Assembly: GCA_002839375.1 (NCBI GenBank)
Contig: PGXY01000012.1
Coordinates: 8,430 to 72,429, forward strand
Source: Spirochaetae bacterium HGW-Spirochaetae-1
GTDB taxonomy: Bacteria; Spirochaetota; UBA4802; UBA5550
DNA length: 64,000 nt
Reading direction: 5' to 3'
The notes under the pieces: model-generated
What the model was told of the DNA's origin: nothing
The model's database searches: none
What the model saw: only the letters and a program-made list of their open reading frames with translations
Program-made: the position numbers and the translations under genes
In this document: positions 25,898 through 35,067 of the stretch, in pieces
Numbering within the stretch: the stretch's first letter is position 1
How the letters are laid out: each line of letters opens with the position of its first letter

Positions 25898-26065
25898 GCA
25901 TGACCCTACCTTTAATTTTGCATAATAGATAGACCGGACTCGTCAGGTCTATAATGTATGAAAAATAGATAATGTCAATAAAAATCTTGTCAGCCGGCAC
26001 TTATTTTCAGTCTCACAGCTGCCGATAATTAATTAAGTTGAGAATTACAAGAAAGAGGTGGCATT

Positions 26066-26239
26066 ATGTATCGCTTTGATTCTCTCGGGGACTACAATAA
26101 AAGGCTGGATCAACTTACCCTCAGGATTAATTATCTGAAAAATCACCAGGGTGATGTGCAGTCCATTGTCAATTATGAAGCTCTCAAGTTGTCTTACATT
26201 ATTGAAAAGCTTGAATTCGAATCAAATAACAAGAATTAG
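26066..26239 (+). CDS. Small helical protein of unknown function (57 aa)
   Basis: A 57-residue frame with a strong ribosome site (AAGAGGTGG) five bases before ATG at 26066. The sequence is charged, Leu/Ile/Asn-rich and probably helical (DYNKRLDQLTLRINYLKNHQ, then YEALKLSYIIEKLEFESNN). It has no cysteine or signal peptide. It ends 13 bp before the convergent STAS gene. The ribosome site and helical pattern argue for a real gene, but no family is recognised. Confidence 0.6.
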   Translation: MYRFDSLGDYNKRLDQLTLRINYLKNHQGDVQSIVNYEALKLSYIIEKLEFESNNKN

Positions 26240-26252
26240 ATACCGCTTTCTA

Positions 26253-26627
26253 TCAGGCAATTTTTATTGCATTATTTGCCTGCAATCCAGAAAGATATCC
26301 TACCGCCTCATCCTCTGTTTCGAAAATGGTGAACATGTCCTTGATGTTGACAATTTTAAAGAATATCTTAACGGCGTTGTTATTTTTATTGCAGAGAAGA
26401 AGCATCTGACCCCGTGACTCGAGAGTGCGTTTTAGTGAAATGAATATCCGCAATCCCGAACTGCTGAGATAATCAAGGTCTTCCAGAACCAGAATAATGT
26501 GAGAGTCCTCGTTTTTTTCAAGGATGGACACGATATCCTTTTCTGCCATTTCTGATTCGAAAATATCCAGACGTCCGGAGAGGTAAACAATGGTAATGTC
26601 ACCGATGTTTTTTGTCCTTTGATTCAT
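26253..26627 (-). CDS. STAS-domain anti-sigma factor antagonist
   Basis: A 124-residue single-domain protein. DITIVYLSGRLDIFESEMAE opens the STAS fold, and DLDYLSSSGLRIFISLKRTL carries the phosphorylatable Ser of this family in the SSSGLR motif. These proteins bind a partner-switching anti-sigma kinase and release the sigma factor when unphosphorylated. No kinase or phosphatase partner is in the window, so its partner is elsewhere. It is convergent with the 57-residue gene. Confidence 0.9.
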   Translation of the reverse strand: MNQRTKNIGDITIVYLSGRLDIFESEMAEKDIVSILEKNEDSHIILVLEDLDYLSSSGLRIFISLKRTLESRGQMLLLCNKNNNAVKIFFKIVNIKDMFTIFETEDEAVGYLSGLQANNAIKIA

Positions 26628-26811
26628 GTTGTTCCACCTATGATTTTGTTACGTCGTCTATATATTTATCGACAACTGTACAATAGGGCATGATATTATT
26701 TTAGTGTCAAGAAAAATATTATGTCACATGAAGGTTTTTGAGAATTTATACAAAAAATTTAATATAAAAAATGATCCCGGCAGATTATTGGGGATGCCGG
26801 ATTTATTTCAA

Positions 26812-26851
26812 ATAAGGGAATATCTAAAATTAAAATTTGAGGTTCCCTTAA
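26812..26851. repeat. Small palindromic repeat, copy 1
   Basis: AATAAGGGAA and TTCCCTTA stand around an A/T centre with TCTAAAATTAAAATTTGAGG. The same outline recurs at 29305-29345. It lies in the 295-bp gap before the pentapeptide gene. A CCGGCA/TGCCGG stem (about 26777-26800) stands just upstream. The gap holds no gene. Confidence 0.55.
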
Positions 26852-26922
26852 GAGATTGTAAAACAGATTGACTGCATGACAAAAATAATAAAGAATATGC
26901 AGGATAATTATGAGAGGTCTTT

Positions 26923-27516
26923 ATGAAACTATATTCGTTCATGCTGATGTTCCTGTTTTGCGGTACTTTAATGATGTTTTGCACATCAATGCCCTATGAT
27001 CAAAATGCCGTTAATAAAATAAAGAGAGGGGCAGACCTGCACGGGGCGAACTTATGTTTTGCAAATCTGGAAGGCGTTGATCTCCGGGATGCAAATCTCA
27101 GCGATGCAGACTTGCGGGGGGCGAAGCTCAGAAGGGCCAACCTCAGTGGTGCCATATTGAAAAATGCCGATTTAAGCGATGCTGAACTAGTCGAGGCGGA
27201 ATTGCGGGATGTCAATCTGGAAAACGCCAAAATGCAAAATACCAACCTGGAAAAAGCAAAACTCACCGGTGCGGATATTGTCAGGGCTGATCTGCGGAAT
27301 TCAAAGATTAGTAAGGCTGATCTTCGGCTCGTCAATCTTTTCGGCGCTGACCTGCGGGGGGCCATTTTACAGGGAGCGGATCTGAGTGGAGTCAATCTAT
27401 CCAGTGTAGATCTCCGCGGGGCTGATTTGCAGGGTGCCCTGGTGAGTAAAAAATGGAAGCAATACCTCCAGGGACAGCAGATAAAAAATTATGACAGCAT
27501 TGTGTGGGTGGAATAG
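26923..27516 (+). CDS. Pentapeptide-repeat lipoprotein
   Basis: A 197-residue protein with a lipoprotein signal (LMFLFCGTLMMFCTSMP, lipidation Cys likely in FCTS). Then come about 28 pentapeptide units of A(D/N)LxG type, from GADLHGANLCFANLEGVDLR to near the end. Such repeats fold into a right-handed quadrilateral beta helix about seven turns long here. Pentapeptide proteins may mimic DNA (MfpA, Qnr) or serve as scaffolds; with a lipoprotein signal the envelope is more likely. AGGTC precedes the ATG. Confidence 0.85.
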   Translation: MKLYSFMLMFLFCGTLMMFCTSMPYDQNAVNKIKRGADLHGANLCFANLEGVDLRDANLSDADLRGAKLRRANLSGAILKNADLSDAELVEAELRDVNLENAKMQNTNLEKAKLTGADIVRADLRNSKISKADLRLVNLFGADLRGAILQGADLSGVNLSSVDLRGADLQGALVSKKWKQYLQGQQIKNYDSIVWVE

Positions 27517-27527
27517 CGGAAAAAAAA

Positions 27528-27550
27528 TGCCTCATGTCTCCATGAGGCGT
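27528..27550 (+). terminator. Terminator-like hairpin after the pentapeptide gene
   Basis: GCCTCATG and CATGAGGC pair around a four-base loop TCTC, about 12 bp after the stop codon. The T-rich tail downstream is weak. Confidence 0.5.
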
Positions 27551-27673
27551 CAGATAGGGGTTACCCCCGAATCGACATACAAAATCATATATCATTTATA
27601 ATATATTACAATTTTTTTTAAAGTCAATCACAAAACCGCCTTTCTGGGTTTTTTTTATATAATGAATAAATCT

Positions 27674-28066
27674 TTAAAATGCACCCAACTGGCATTTATT
27701 GATTTTGATATTCATATTTTCGCAGGCGTTGGCAATATCAAGCCGGCTGACTTTCATTCTTTCCGCCAGTTCCCAGACTTTTTTACATGATAATTTTCCA
27801 TCAGTGAGGGAGCCTTTGATGGCCAGGCTCAGTTTCTCAGTCACCTGTACATTGGGCTGTATTATTTTTTTCTTAACTCCCTTTTCTCCATAGCCGAAGA
27901 GTCCCAATTGGCAGCGGTTAAGCTTGATTTTCAACTCATTAAGCATTCTGCCCGTTTCTTGTGGAGATTCGGATGTTTCCTCTGATATAGTGAAGGCTCT
28001 GGCGCATGAAATATGACCTTCATCCGCTGAATTAAAAATGGATTCTCGCAGTTGATTTTTTGTCAT
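27674..28066 (-). CDS. Protein with a duplicated SC...CQLGxF domain
   Basis: A 130-residue protein made of two copies of one domain of about 55 residues. Each copy begins D-G-x-(I/L)-S-C (GHISCARAF and GKLSCKKVW) and ends with a basic strand and C-Q-L-G (LNRCQLGLFG and INKCQLGAF). The middle of each reads like a helix-turn-helix (ELAERMKVSRLDIANACENM). Each copy has a Cys pair that could bind metal. It may be a small DNA-binding or metal-sensing protein. I do not recognise a named family, and the neighbouring STAS and cNMP genes give no direct hint. Confidence 0.65.
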   Translation of the reverse strand: MTKNQLRESIFNSADEGHISCARAFTISEETSESPQETGRMLNELKIKLNRCQLGLFGYGEKGVKKKIIQPNVQVTEKLSLAIKGSLTDGKLSCKKVWELAERMKVSRLDIANACENMNIKINKCQLGAF

Positions 28067-28308
28067 GGTGGTATATCCGTTTAAATTAGAGTAACCGTAT
28101 TTTTCCTTTTCATTCGTTTAAAAATAATGAAATAAGTCAATTATATTTATTAATGCTGAAATATGCAAATTATTTGATTCTGATATCAAAATATCCTATA
28201 TTATTTTTATTAAAAAAAACAAAATTATTGATAAAATATTGATGTAAATGGTTGCCGTTTTTTAAAAAAATTATTATATTAAATGATTTTAATTTTGAGG
28301 AGGATTAC

Positions 28309-28476
28309 ATGATTCAACCAAACAAATTACATCAGTTGGAAATCATTTTAAAGAAAAAGGAGATCCAGGCTCAGGATGCGAAGGAAAAGGGAATGTACTC
28401 GACATTCAGCAATCTCATGACCGAGATTATCGAATTGAAAAGAGAAGTAAGAAAACTGAGTATGGGAAGCAGGTAA
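28309..28476 (+). CDS. Small coiled-coil protein of unknown function (55 aa)
   Basis: A 55-residue frame behind GAGGAGG, with start at 28309 chosen over 28252 because of that site. It is rich in Lys, Glu and Leu (LHQLEIILKKKEIQAQDAKE, then LMTEIIELKREVRKL), with a heptad-like pattern. No membrane segment or Cys is present. It stops two bases before the convergent cNMP-binding gene. Probably real by ribosome site and composition; function unknown. Confidence 0.65.
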   Translation: MIQPNKLHQLEIILKKKEIQAQDAKEKGMYSTFSNLMTEIIELKREVRKLSMGSR

Positions 28477-28478
28477 GT

Positions 28479-28931
28479 TCAGTCAAGAAAATAGTGAAGG
28501 CCAGACATGTCCTTCATGGCCTGTAACTTGTTTTTTTCCCTGAATTCCTCTATCAGTATTTTGTCGGTTTTAGCAAGCCGCTTGGCAAGAATGTGTACCA
28601 TTTTTGCCGCAAAAGAGGGATTTTTAAGAAGAAATTCTTTCAGTTGATCTTCATTTTCAATGAAAACGACCTTGACGTTGTCCTGAGCTGTAGCTGTAGC
28701 GCTCCGTGGTATTTTTTCAAAAAGGGAAATTTCCCCAAAGAAGTCGCCTTTTTTCAACTTGGCGACTTCTATTTCATCACCACCGGCATCGAGTGTAATG
28801 ACAACATTTCCTTCCAGGATGATGTACATTTTTTGTTCCTGATGCCCTTCCCGGATGATTCTTTCCCCTTTCTGAAAGTAACGAACGTGTTTACTGCTGG
28901 CCATCAATCCTCGCTTTTGTGTTTTCCCCAT
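28479..28931 (-). CDS. Cyclic-nucleotide-binding domain protein
   Basis: A 150-residue protein that is little more than one cNMP-binding domain: QKGERIIREGHQEQKMYIIL, the phosphate cassette GDFFGEISLFEKIPRSATAT and a C-terminal helix (KNPSFAAKMVHILAKRLAKT). It lacks the winged-helix DNA-binding part of Crp/Fnr proteins. It may therefore act by protein contact, e.g. as a regulatory subunit. The conserved Glu and the R-S-A-T of the cassette favour real nucleotide binding. Confidence 0.88.
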   Translation of the reverse strand: MGKTQKRGLMASSKHVRYFQKGERIIREGHQEQKMYIILEGNVVITLDAGGDEIEVAKLKKGDFFGEISLFEKIPRSATATAQDNVKVVFIENEDQLKEFLLKNPSFAAKMVHILAKRLAKTDKILIEEFREKNKLQAMKDMSGLHYFLD

Positions 28932-29063
28932 TCCTGGATTCTATTCTGTTTATCGGAGAGCATACTTACTCTTCTTGAGCAGCTTAAATTATGCAAGAAA
29001 GTTTTATTGTTAAAATAATGGATTGCTGCAACAGTATAACTGATGATATTTCATTGCCGCTGA

Positions 29064-29240
29064 TTATCCGTCCCAGCGCCTTTCATGTTTTCGCCTGTCC
29101 TGGATAGTGTTGTCATTTCTTCTGTCGTCCGTTATGGTATCATGCAGATCCACAATACGGCGCTGGCTGACACGCCTCATGAACATTCTCCGGGAGCAAT
29201 GGCCTCTTTTTTTCAGGCTGGATTTTCGAAATAGAGTCAT
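29064..29240 (-). CDS. Small Arg-rich protein of unknown function (58 aa)
   Basis: A 58-residue very basic protein. I start at 29240 behind GAGGGGGTGACAAT. The N-terminal half is Lys/Arg/Ser-rich (RKSSLKKRGHCSRR), the C-terminal half has repeated R-R pairs (RRNDNTIQDRRKHERRWDG). An RNA- or membrane-binding role is possible but not shown. Confidence rests mostly on the ribosome site. Confidence 0.5.
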   Translation of the reverse strand: MTLFRKSSLKKRGHCSRRMFMRRVSQRRIVDLHDTITDDRRNDNTIQDRRKHERRWDG

Positions 29241-29304
29241 ATTGTCACCCCCTCTATAGGTATAACAAAAAACTATCATCAACAGAAGCACGAGTCAATA
29301 TAAA

Positions 29305-29410
29305 ATAAGGGAACCTCTATAAATTAGATTTTGGAAGTTCCCTTGTGGGTACAAGCATAGGAAAAATAAGGTTTTTTCATTTTTTAGTTAATGGAAAAAC
29401 CTTATTTTTA
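29305..29410. repeat. Small palindromic repeat copy 2 plus a long AT-rich hairpin
   Basis: AAGGGAAC (29307-29314) and GTTCCCTT (29337-29344) form the ends of the first palindrome, similar to 26812-26851. A second hairpin has 19-base arms (29362-29380 and 29391-29409, one mismatch) around a ten-base loop. Both lie in the 330-bp gap before the first histidine kinase. The rest of the gap holds no gene. Confidence 0.6.
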
Positions 29411-29573
29411 GAGGTGCCCATAAAAAACACTTTTATGAAGACAATACAGGTGTGATAAAAATAAATTCTTCCCATGGATTTTATATTGGAAAATATCATT
29501 GCATAATTTATTAAATCCGGCATACTTGCATTGACCGCATTTCCCATATTCCAATTAATATAAGGATTAGCAA

Positions 29574-32462
29574 ATGTCATTTCCCTATGACAGCAGTTCA
29601 AGAATTTATAATAGTAAGATTTTCCAGCTACTTATAGAATACACTGAACAATATTATCCCCATGTAGATATAAATTTTGTCTGTGCAAGATCAGGACTTT
29701 CCATGGCCGACATGCTTGATTCTTCAACCTGGCTTACCCAGGAGCAGGGAGATAAATTCTGTGAAGCGTTGCTGGAAGAAACAGGGAATGAAAATCTTTT
29801 TATTGAAGCAGGCCGGTTCGCATCATCGGCTAAAAATGTGGGCATCGTAAAACAGTATCTTCTCGGCATGATAAGTATCAGCAGTGTATTCCGGATGCTG
29901 GCAAAATTTTATAATCTATACAGTCTTGGAGCCTTGATTGACGCAAAAACAACAGGATCCAGCAGGGCAGAGATTATTTCCCGTCCGGCACCGGGTGTGG
30001 TGGAGAAACCTTTCCAATGCGATTACCGATTGGGCATATTCGAATCGATTCCATTGCTTTTTACAGAAAAAGCCGCAACTGTGCGTCATCCCCTGTGCTA
30101 TCACCGGGGTGACCCTTACTGCATGTATGAAGTTAACTGGGATCGCAGCATAAGCAGAAGTATCAGGCTCGTGAGAAATATTTTTACCGCTCTGTCCTCT
30201 TTTATCGTGCCCGTTGCCATTGTTATGCTCGCGGCTCCCGTGCGAACCCTGCTGATCAGCGGAATAGTAGCCGGCAATATCATCATCCAACTGATATACC
30301 TTTTTATCGAAAACAAGGAATTGCGGGACGGACTGGGACGACAGGGGGAATCGGCCCGATCATATATACTTGAAATTAACGAAAGATACAGAAACGCGGC
30401 AATAATGAAGGATATCGGACAGGCCGCGGCTGCGATTCTCGATATTGATCTTCTTCTCGATTCTGTAGCGCTTATACTTAATAAGCATCTGCCCTATGAC
30501 AGGGGGATGATCATGCTTTTTGATAAAGACGGCGGAACCATACTTTTTAAAGCAGGATATGGTTTTTCCCTTACGGACCGGGATGCGCTGAAAAAAAGTG
30601 TTATCAATTTAAAGGATAATAACTATACCGAACTGGCGACAATCATATTTTCTGATGACGGTTGCCTGATCATTAATGATGTAAATAAGATAAAGAAAAA
30701 ATTCTCTCTTGAACTCAGGGATTTACATAATAAACTGGGAGGAGAGTCTTTTGTTTGCATTCCTGTCCGTTACAAGAGAGAGGCCCTGGGACTATTGTGT
30801 CTCGGAAACGTTCATGTCAGACATACCTTCACTGACAGCGAAATAATTCTTATGAAGGGGCTCGCTTCACAGATTGCCGTTTCGATTTCCAATATACGAT
30901 CCATAACCATGCTGCAGGAAAGCGAGGCAAGGCTTAATTTTGCCATGGAAGCCACCAGCGACGGTATTTGGGATTTTAATACATTGACCAACGAGGTGCA
31001 TTTCAGTTCCCGGGGTTATGAGATCCTGGGGTTTTCCGTAGGCGAGGTTGAACCGTCCTTTCAGGAATGGATGAAACGTCTTCATCCCGATGATCGGGAG
31101 CATTTTCTCAAGAGCATATTTTTTACAACCAGCGAGAGTCATCCTGTAACACGCTTTGAGTTCAGGCTTGAAACAAAATCAGGCAGGTGGAAGTGGCTCC
31201 AGGGAAATGCCCGTGTTGTCGAATGGGACGAAAACGGCGTTCCCATGCGGCTTGTGGGAACTCTTGTCGATATTCATGAAAGGAAAATTGCCGAGGAGGC
31301 GCTGAAGCAGGAAAAACTCAGGGCGGAAAAAAGCGACAGCCTGAAAAGCGCTTTCCTGGCGAACATGTCTCATGAGATCCGTACACCACTCAATGCCATA
31401 CTGGGATATACTGAGCTCATGCTTGATGATGAAACGGATATGGAGAACAGGGATTACATCCATATTATTCATGAAAGCGGCAACCTACTTCTCTCCCTGG
31501 TAAATGATATCATTGATCTGTCAAGGATCGAGTCGGGTAATATAGAGCTCCATGAAGTGAGCTGCAATCTCCCTGATATACTGTATAACGTGGAATCGAA
31601 CGCACGCATAGCTATTGTTCAGCAGAAAAAAAATATTGAATTAAAACCGAATTTTCATAAGCTGGAGAATAATATTATCTGTGATCCCCATCGTCTTCAA
31701 CAGGTAATGAACAACCTCATGGGAAACGCAATTAAATTTACTCAAACCGGCCATATCGAATATGGCTATCTGATAAAAGGGCAGTTGCTGGAATTTTTTG
31801 TTAAAGACACGGGAATAGGAATTTCCCGAATTGAACAGGATCGAATATTCGAACGCTTTCAGCAGGGTGATGTCAGCACAGTCAGGGAATATGGCGGTTC
31901 CGGGCTTGGACTTACCATCTCCAAGTTTCTGGTGGAGCTCATGGGCGGGGATATATGGGTTGATTCCCCGGGAACGGAAGGCGGGGGTTCCTGTTTTTAT
32001 TTTACTCTGCCGCATATATCTTCGGCCCCTGCTGAGAAAAGACAGACAGTCGTAGATTCTGCAGTCGAGCAGGGAACTCAATTCAATATTCTTATAGCTG
32101 AAGATAATGTCATCAATCAGAAACTCATTCAGCGCATGCTGGAAAAGGCGGGTTTTACCGTGGATATTGCTGTCAATGGCATAGATGCCATAGCAAGAAT
32201 AAGGCAGGGGACGCCTTATGATCTTATATTGATGGACATCCAGATGCCGGGGATGGATGGTTATGAAACGACCAGGCTGATCCGGGAACATGAAAGGGCC
32301 GTGAATACGCATACGCCCATCATTGCCATAACTGCCCATGCCATGCAGGATGATATGGAAAAATGTATTCGTGCGGGGTGTGATGATTATATAACAAAAC
32401 CAATCGCCATGAAAGAAATTAAACTGATAATAAAAAAATATATTGCATCAGGCCAGGATTAG
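29574..32462 (+). CDS. Hybrid histidine kinase (sensor, GAF, PAS, HK, receiver)
   Basis: A 962-residue protein. Residues 1-190 form an N-terminal sensing domain with several conserved aromatic and Cys residues (CYHRGDPYCMYEV), which I do not recognise with certainty. Two membrane segments follow (about 200-245). Then come a GAF domain (about 275-435), a PAS domain (about 445-565), the dimerisation helix with phospho-His600 in NMSHEIRTPLNAILGY, an ATPase (about 690-820; NLMGNAIKFTQTG, GSGLGLTISK), and a receiver with Asp888 in LILMDIQMPGMDG. It would pass phosphate from His to its own receiver. The next kinase begins one base after its stop codon. Confidence 0.92.
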   Translation: MSFPYDSSSRIYNSKIFQLLIEYTEQYYPHVDINFVCARSGLSMADMLDSSTWLTQEQGDKFCEALLEETGNENLFIEAGRFASSAKNVGIVKQYLLGMISISSVFRMLAKFYNLYSLGALIDAKTTGSSRAEIISRPAPGVVEKPFQCDYRLGIFESIPLLFTEKAATVRHPLCYHRGDPYCMYEVNWDRSISRSIRLVRNIFTALSSFIVPVAIVMLAAPVRTLLISGIVAGNIIIQLIYLFIENKELRDGLGRQGESARSYILEINERYRNAAIMKDIGQAAAAILDIDLLLDSVALILNKHLPYDRGMIMLFDKDGGTILFKAGYGFSLTDRDALKKSVINLKDNNYTELATIIFSDDGCLIINDVNKIKKKFSLELRDLHNKLGGESFVCIPVRYKREALGLLCLGNVHVRHTFTDSEIILMKGLASQIAVSISNIRSITMLQESEARLNFAMEATSDGIWDFNTLTNEVHFSSRGYEILGFSVGEVEPSFQEWMKRLHPDDREHFLKSIFFTTSESHPVTRFEFRLETKSGRWKWLQGNARVVEWDENGVPMRLVGTLVDIHERKIAEEALKQEKLRAEKSDSLKSAFLANMSHEIRTPLNAILGYTELMLDDETDMENRDYIHIIHESGNLLLSLVNDIIDLSRIESGNIELHEVSCNLPDILYNVESNARIAIVQQKKNIELKPNFHKLENNIICDPHRLQQVMNNLMGNAIKFTQTGHIEYGYLIKGQLLEFFVKDTGIGISRIEQDRIFERFQQGDVSTVREYGGSGLGLTISKFLVELMGGDIWVDSPGTEGGGSCFYFTLPHISSAPAEKRQTVVDSAVEQGTQFNILIAEDNVINQKLIQRMLEKAGFTVDIAVNGIDAIARIRQGTPYDLILMDIQMPGMDGYETTRLIREHERAVNTHTPIIAITAHAMQDDMEKCIRAGCDDYITKPIAMKEIKLIIKKYIASGQD

Positions 32463-32463
32463 T

Positions 32464-34956
32464 ATGAGCAAAATAAACAAACTATCAGCGGATTTATCGG
32501 CAGGCAGAGAAGACGTGATGAATCTTGCCGGTGAAGTGGAACGACTGACAAGAGAAAATGAGCTTTTAAAAAAGACTCAACAGAATTATCGTACGGTCTT
32601 TGAAGACATAGAAGATGTCTATTATCGTGCCGACATACATGGGAACCTGGTGGAAATAAGTCCATCGGGTCTGAAATTGCTTAACTATGAGAAATATGAG
32701 GATATGGTCGGTCTCAATATTGCCAATGAAGCCTATAAAAATCCGGAGGAACGCGATACTCTGAAAGCCTTGATTTTACGGAATGGGAGGGTGACCAATT
32801 ATCCGGTATCACTTAAAACAAAAGATGGGAAAACGGTCTTTGTTGAGACCTCCTCGCATATCTACTTCGATGATACGGGAACGCCGGCCGGTATTGAGGG
32901 AGTTATCAGAAACATTACCGGAAGAAAAAAAATTGAGGATGAACTGCTGCAATATCAGGTTAATCTGGAGAGCCTGGTTCACAGGAGAACTGCGGAGTTG
33001 AAGGAAATCAACGCCCTGCTTGAGAAGGACATTAAGGAAAAAGAAAAAATTGAAATTGCCCTGAAGGAATCGGAGGAAAAATACCGTTCCCTGGTGGAAA
33101 ACATAAATGAAGTTATTTTTAAACTGGATGCCGACAATGTATTCACCTATATCAGCCCGGCAATATTCAAGCTATCGGGATATCATCACGATGAAATAAC
33201 CGGCCGGAAATTTTTCCAGTACATCCATCCCGATGATTTGCCGAACCTCCTGCTGCAGTATCAGGACCTCCTGATTGGCCGTAGAGTGTATCTCGAATAC
33301 CGGGTTCTCTGCAGGGATGGGGCCGAGCGCTACGTTTCCTCTTCATGTATTATGATCAGGAACGGCGATGGATCAGTGGGAATACTGGGTGTCACCAACG
33401 ACGTTCACGAACGGGTAATGGCCGAAGAATCTCTCAGGGAAAGCGAGAACAAGTTTCGGACTTTCGCAGAACATATTCCTTCAGCCGTTTTTATCCTGCA
33501 GGATAATAAGCTCTGTTATGCGAATCAGGCTTTTTCAAAACTGTCGGGATATGCACTGGAAGAGGTTGAAGGTTTGAATTTCCTGGATCTCATACATCCC
33601 GATTATCGCGACATTTCCGAAGAAAGACAGAGTTCCCGGCTTGACGGCGCTGTTATGGGGGCGACCTATGAGATTAAGGCAGTAGTCAGGGGGGACAAGT
33701 GCATCTGGATTGAATATGTCGGCGCTATTATCGAATATAACCGGAAACCGGCCATTCTAATCTCGGCGGTGGATATCACTGAACGTAAAAGGCTCGAAGA
33801 GGAGGTTGTCAAGAATTCTAAAATCGAATCACTGGGAGTTTTTGCCGGTGGAATTGCTCACGATTTCAACAATCTGCTGACGGCGATTCTGGGGAATATA
33901 TCATTGGCGCAGATAGATGTTTCTGATAATACTATTGTTCGTACAACGCTCCGTGAAGCTGAGAAGGCAACATTGCGCGCAAGAGATCTGACACAACAGC
34001 TTCTCACTTTTTCCAAGGGCGGGGCCCCCATAAAAAAAATTTCCGATATAACATCACTCGTGAAGGAAACCATCGCATTTATTCTTTCCGGCTCCAGGGT
34101 TAAGTGCCGGTATAATGTGGATAAGATGCTGTGGCACGCCGATGTAGACCGGGGACAATTCAGCCAGGTAGTGCAGAATTGCGTGATAAATGCTCTGCAG
34201 GCCATGCCCGAAGGCGGTGAAATCATTGTTGTAATGGAGAACATTTCAATTTCAAACAAGGACAATTTACCTGTTGAGAATGGGGATTATGTAAAAATTT
34301 CCATTGTGGACAATGGCGAAGGAATATCCGAAGAGGCTCTGGGAAGAATTTTTGATCCATATTTTACTACGAAAAGCAACGGCAGTGGTCTGGGCCTTGC
34401 CATTGTATATTCCATCATCAGGAAACATAACGGCCACATCGACATCACATCCAGACAGGGATCGGGGACTACGGTGACAATGTATCTCCCGGCCTCGGGA
34501 GAAAAGATTTGCGGGGATAACGACCTGGAGAAAAAGGAGATATTTGCGGGCGGAAAAATTCTTCTCATGGATGATGATCCCATGATACTTGACACGGGGA
34601 CACGAATGCTGAACCGCCTGGGATTCCATGTGCAAACTGCCCTGAATGGAGAGCTGGCATTAGAGTACTATGCAAAGGCAGTTGAAGAAGGGATGCCCTT
34701 CGATCTTGTCATTATGGACCTGACGATTCCCGGGGGAATGGGGGGAGTGGAAACGCTGAGTCATTTAAAATCAATTGACAGCAATGTGCGGTCAATCGTA
34801 TCAAGCGGATATTCAAATGATCCAATTATGTCTCACTACACCGACTATGGATTCATGGGAATGATGGCAAAACCATACCAGTTCGAAGAGCTGCAGCAGG
34901 TTATCGAAAATATTTTTCACACATTTAAAAAAGGTGTTAGTACCGATTTTAATTAA
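32464..34956 (+). CDS. Hybrid histidine kinase with three PAS domains
   Basis: An 830-residue cytoplasmic protein. It has three PAS domains (about 40-165, 210-335, 340-455) linked by a coiled coil, and a kinase helix with His466 in FAGGIAHDFNNLLTAILGNI, the HDFNN form. An ATPase domain follows (GSGLGLAIVYSIIRKHNGHI), then a receiver with Asp752 in DLVIMDLTIPGGMGGVETL. No membrane segment is seen. The gene follows the previous kinase with one base between, so they are made together and may form a phosphorelay. I start at 32464 rather than 32443 because the latter overlaps the upstream gene. Confidence 0.92.
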   Translation: MSKINKLSADLSAGREDVMNLAGEVERLTRENELLKKTQQNYRTVFEDIEDVYYRADIHGNLVEISPSGLKLLNYEKYEDMVGLNIANEAYKNPEERDTLKALILRNGRVTNYPVSLKTKDGKTVFVETSSHIYFDDTGTPAGIEGVIRNITGRKKIEDELLQYQVNLESLVHRRTAELKEINALLEKDIKEKEKIEIALKESEEKYRSLVENINEVIFKLDADNVFTYISPAIFKLSGYHHDEITGRKFFQYIHPDDLPNLLLQYQDLLIGRRVYLEYRVLCRDGAERYVSSSCIMIRNGDGSVGILGVTNDVHERVMAEESLRESENKFRTFAEHIPSAVFILQDNKLCYANQAFSKLSGYALEEVEGLNFLDLIHPDYRDISEERQSSRLDGAVMGATYEIKAVVRGDKCIWIEYVGAIIEYNRKPAILISAVDITERKRLEEEVVKNSKIESLGVFAGGIAHDFNNLLTAILGNISLAQIDVSDNTIVRTTLREAEKATLRARDLTQQLLTFSKGGAPIKKISDITSLVKETIAFILSGSRVKCRYNVDKMLWHADVDRGQFSQVVQNCVINALQAMPEGGEIIVVMENISISNKDNLPVENGDYVKISIVDNGEGISEEALGRIFDPYFTTKSNGSGLGLAIVYSIIRKHNGHIDITSRQGSGTTVTMYLPASGEKICGDNDLEKKEIFAGGKILLMDDDPMILDTGTRMLNRLGFHVQTALNGELALEYYAKAVEEGMPFDLVIMDLTIPGGMGGVETLSHLKSIDSNVRSIVSSGYSNDPIMSHYTDYGFMGMMAKPYQFEELQQVIENIFHTFKKGVSTDFN

Positions 34957-35067
34957 ATATAATCGGATAAGATATATACCGGTTACTGCTTGACAGTAAA
35001 TTTTACACTTGATAGTAGTGCTATTTTCCACGTATGCTAAAAAATTTTCAGGAATCGGAAACAAAGA

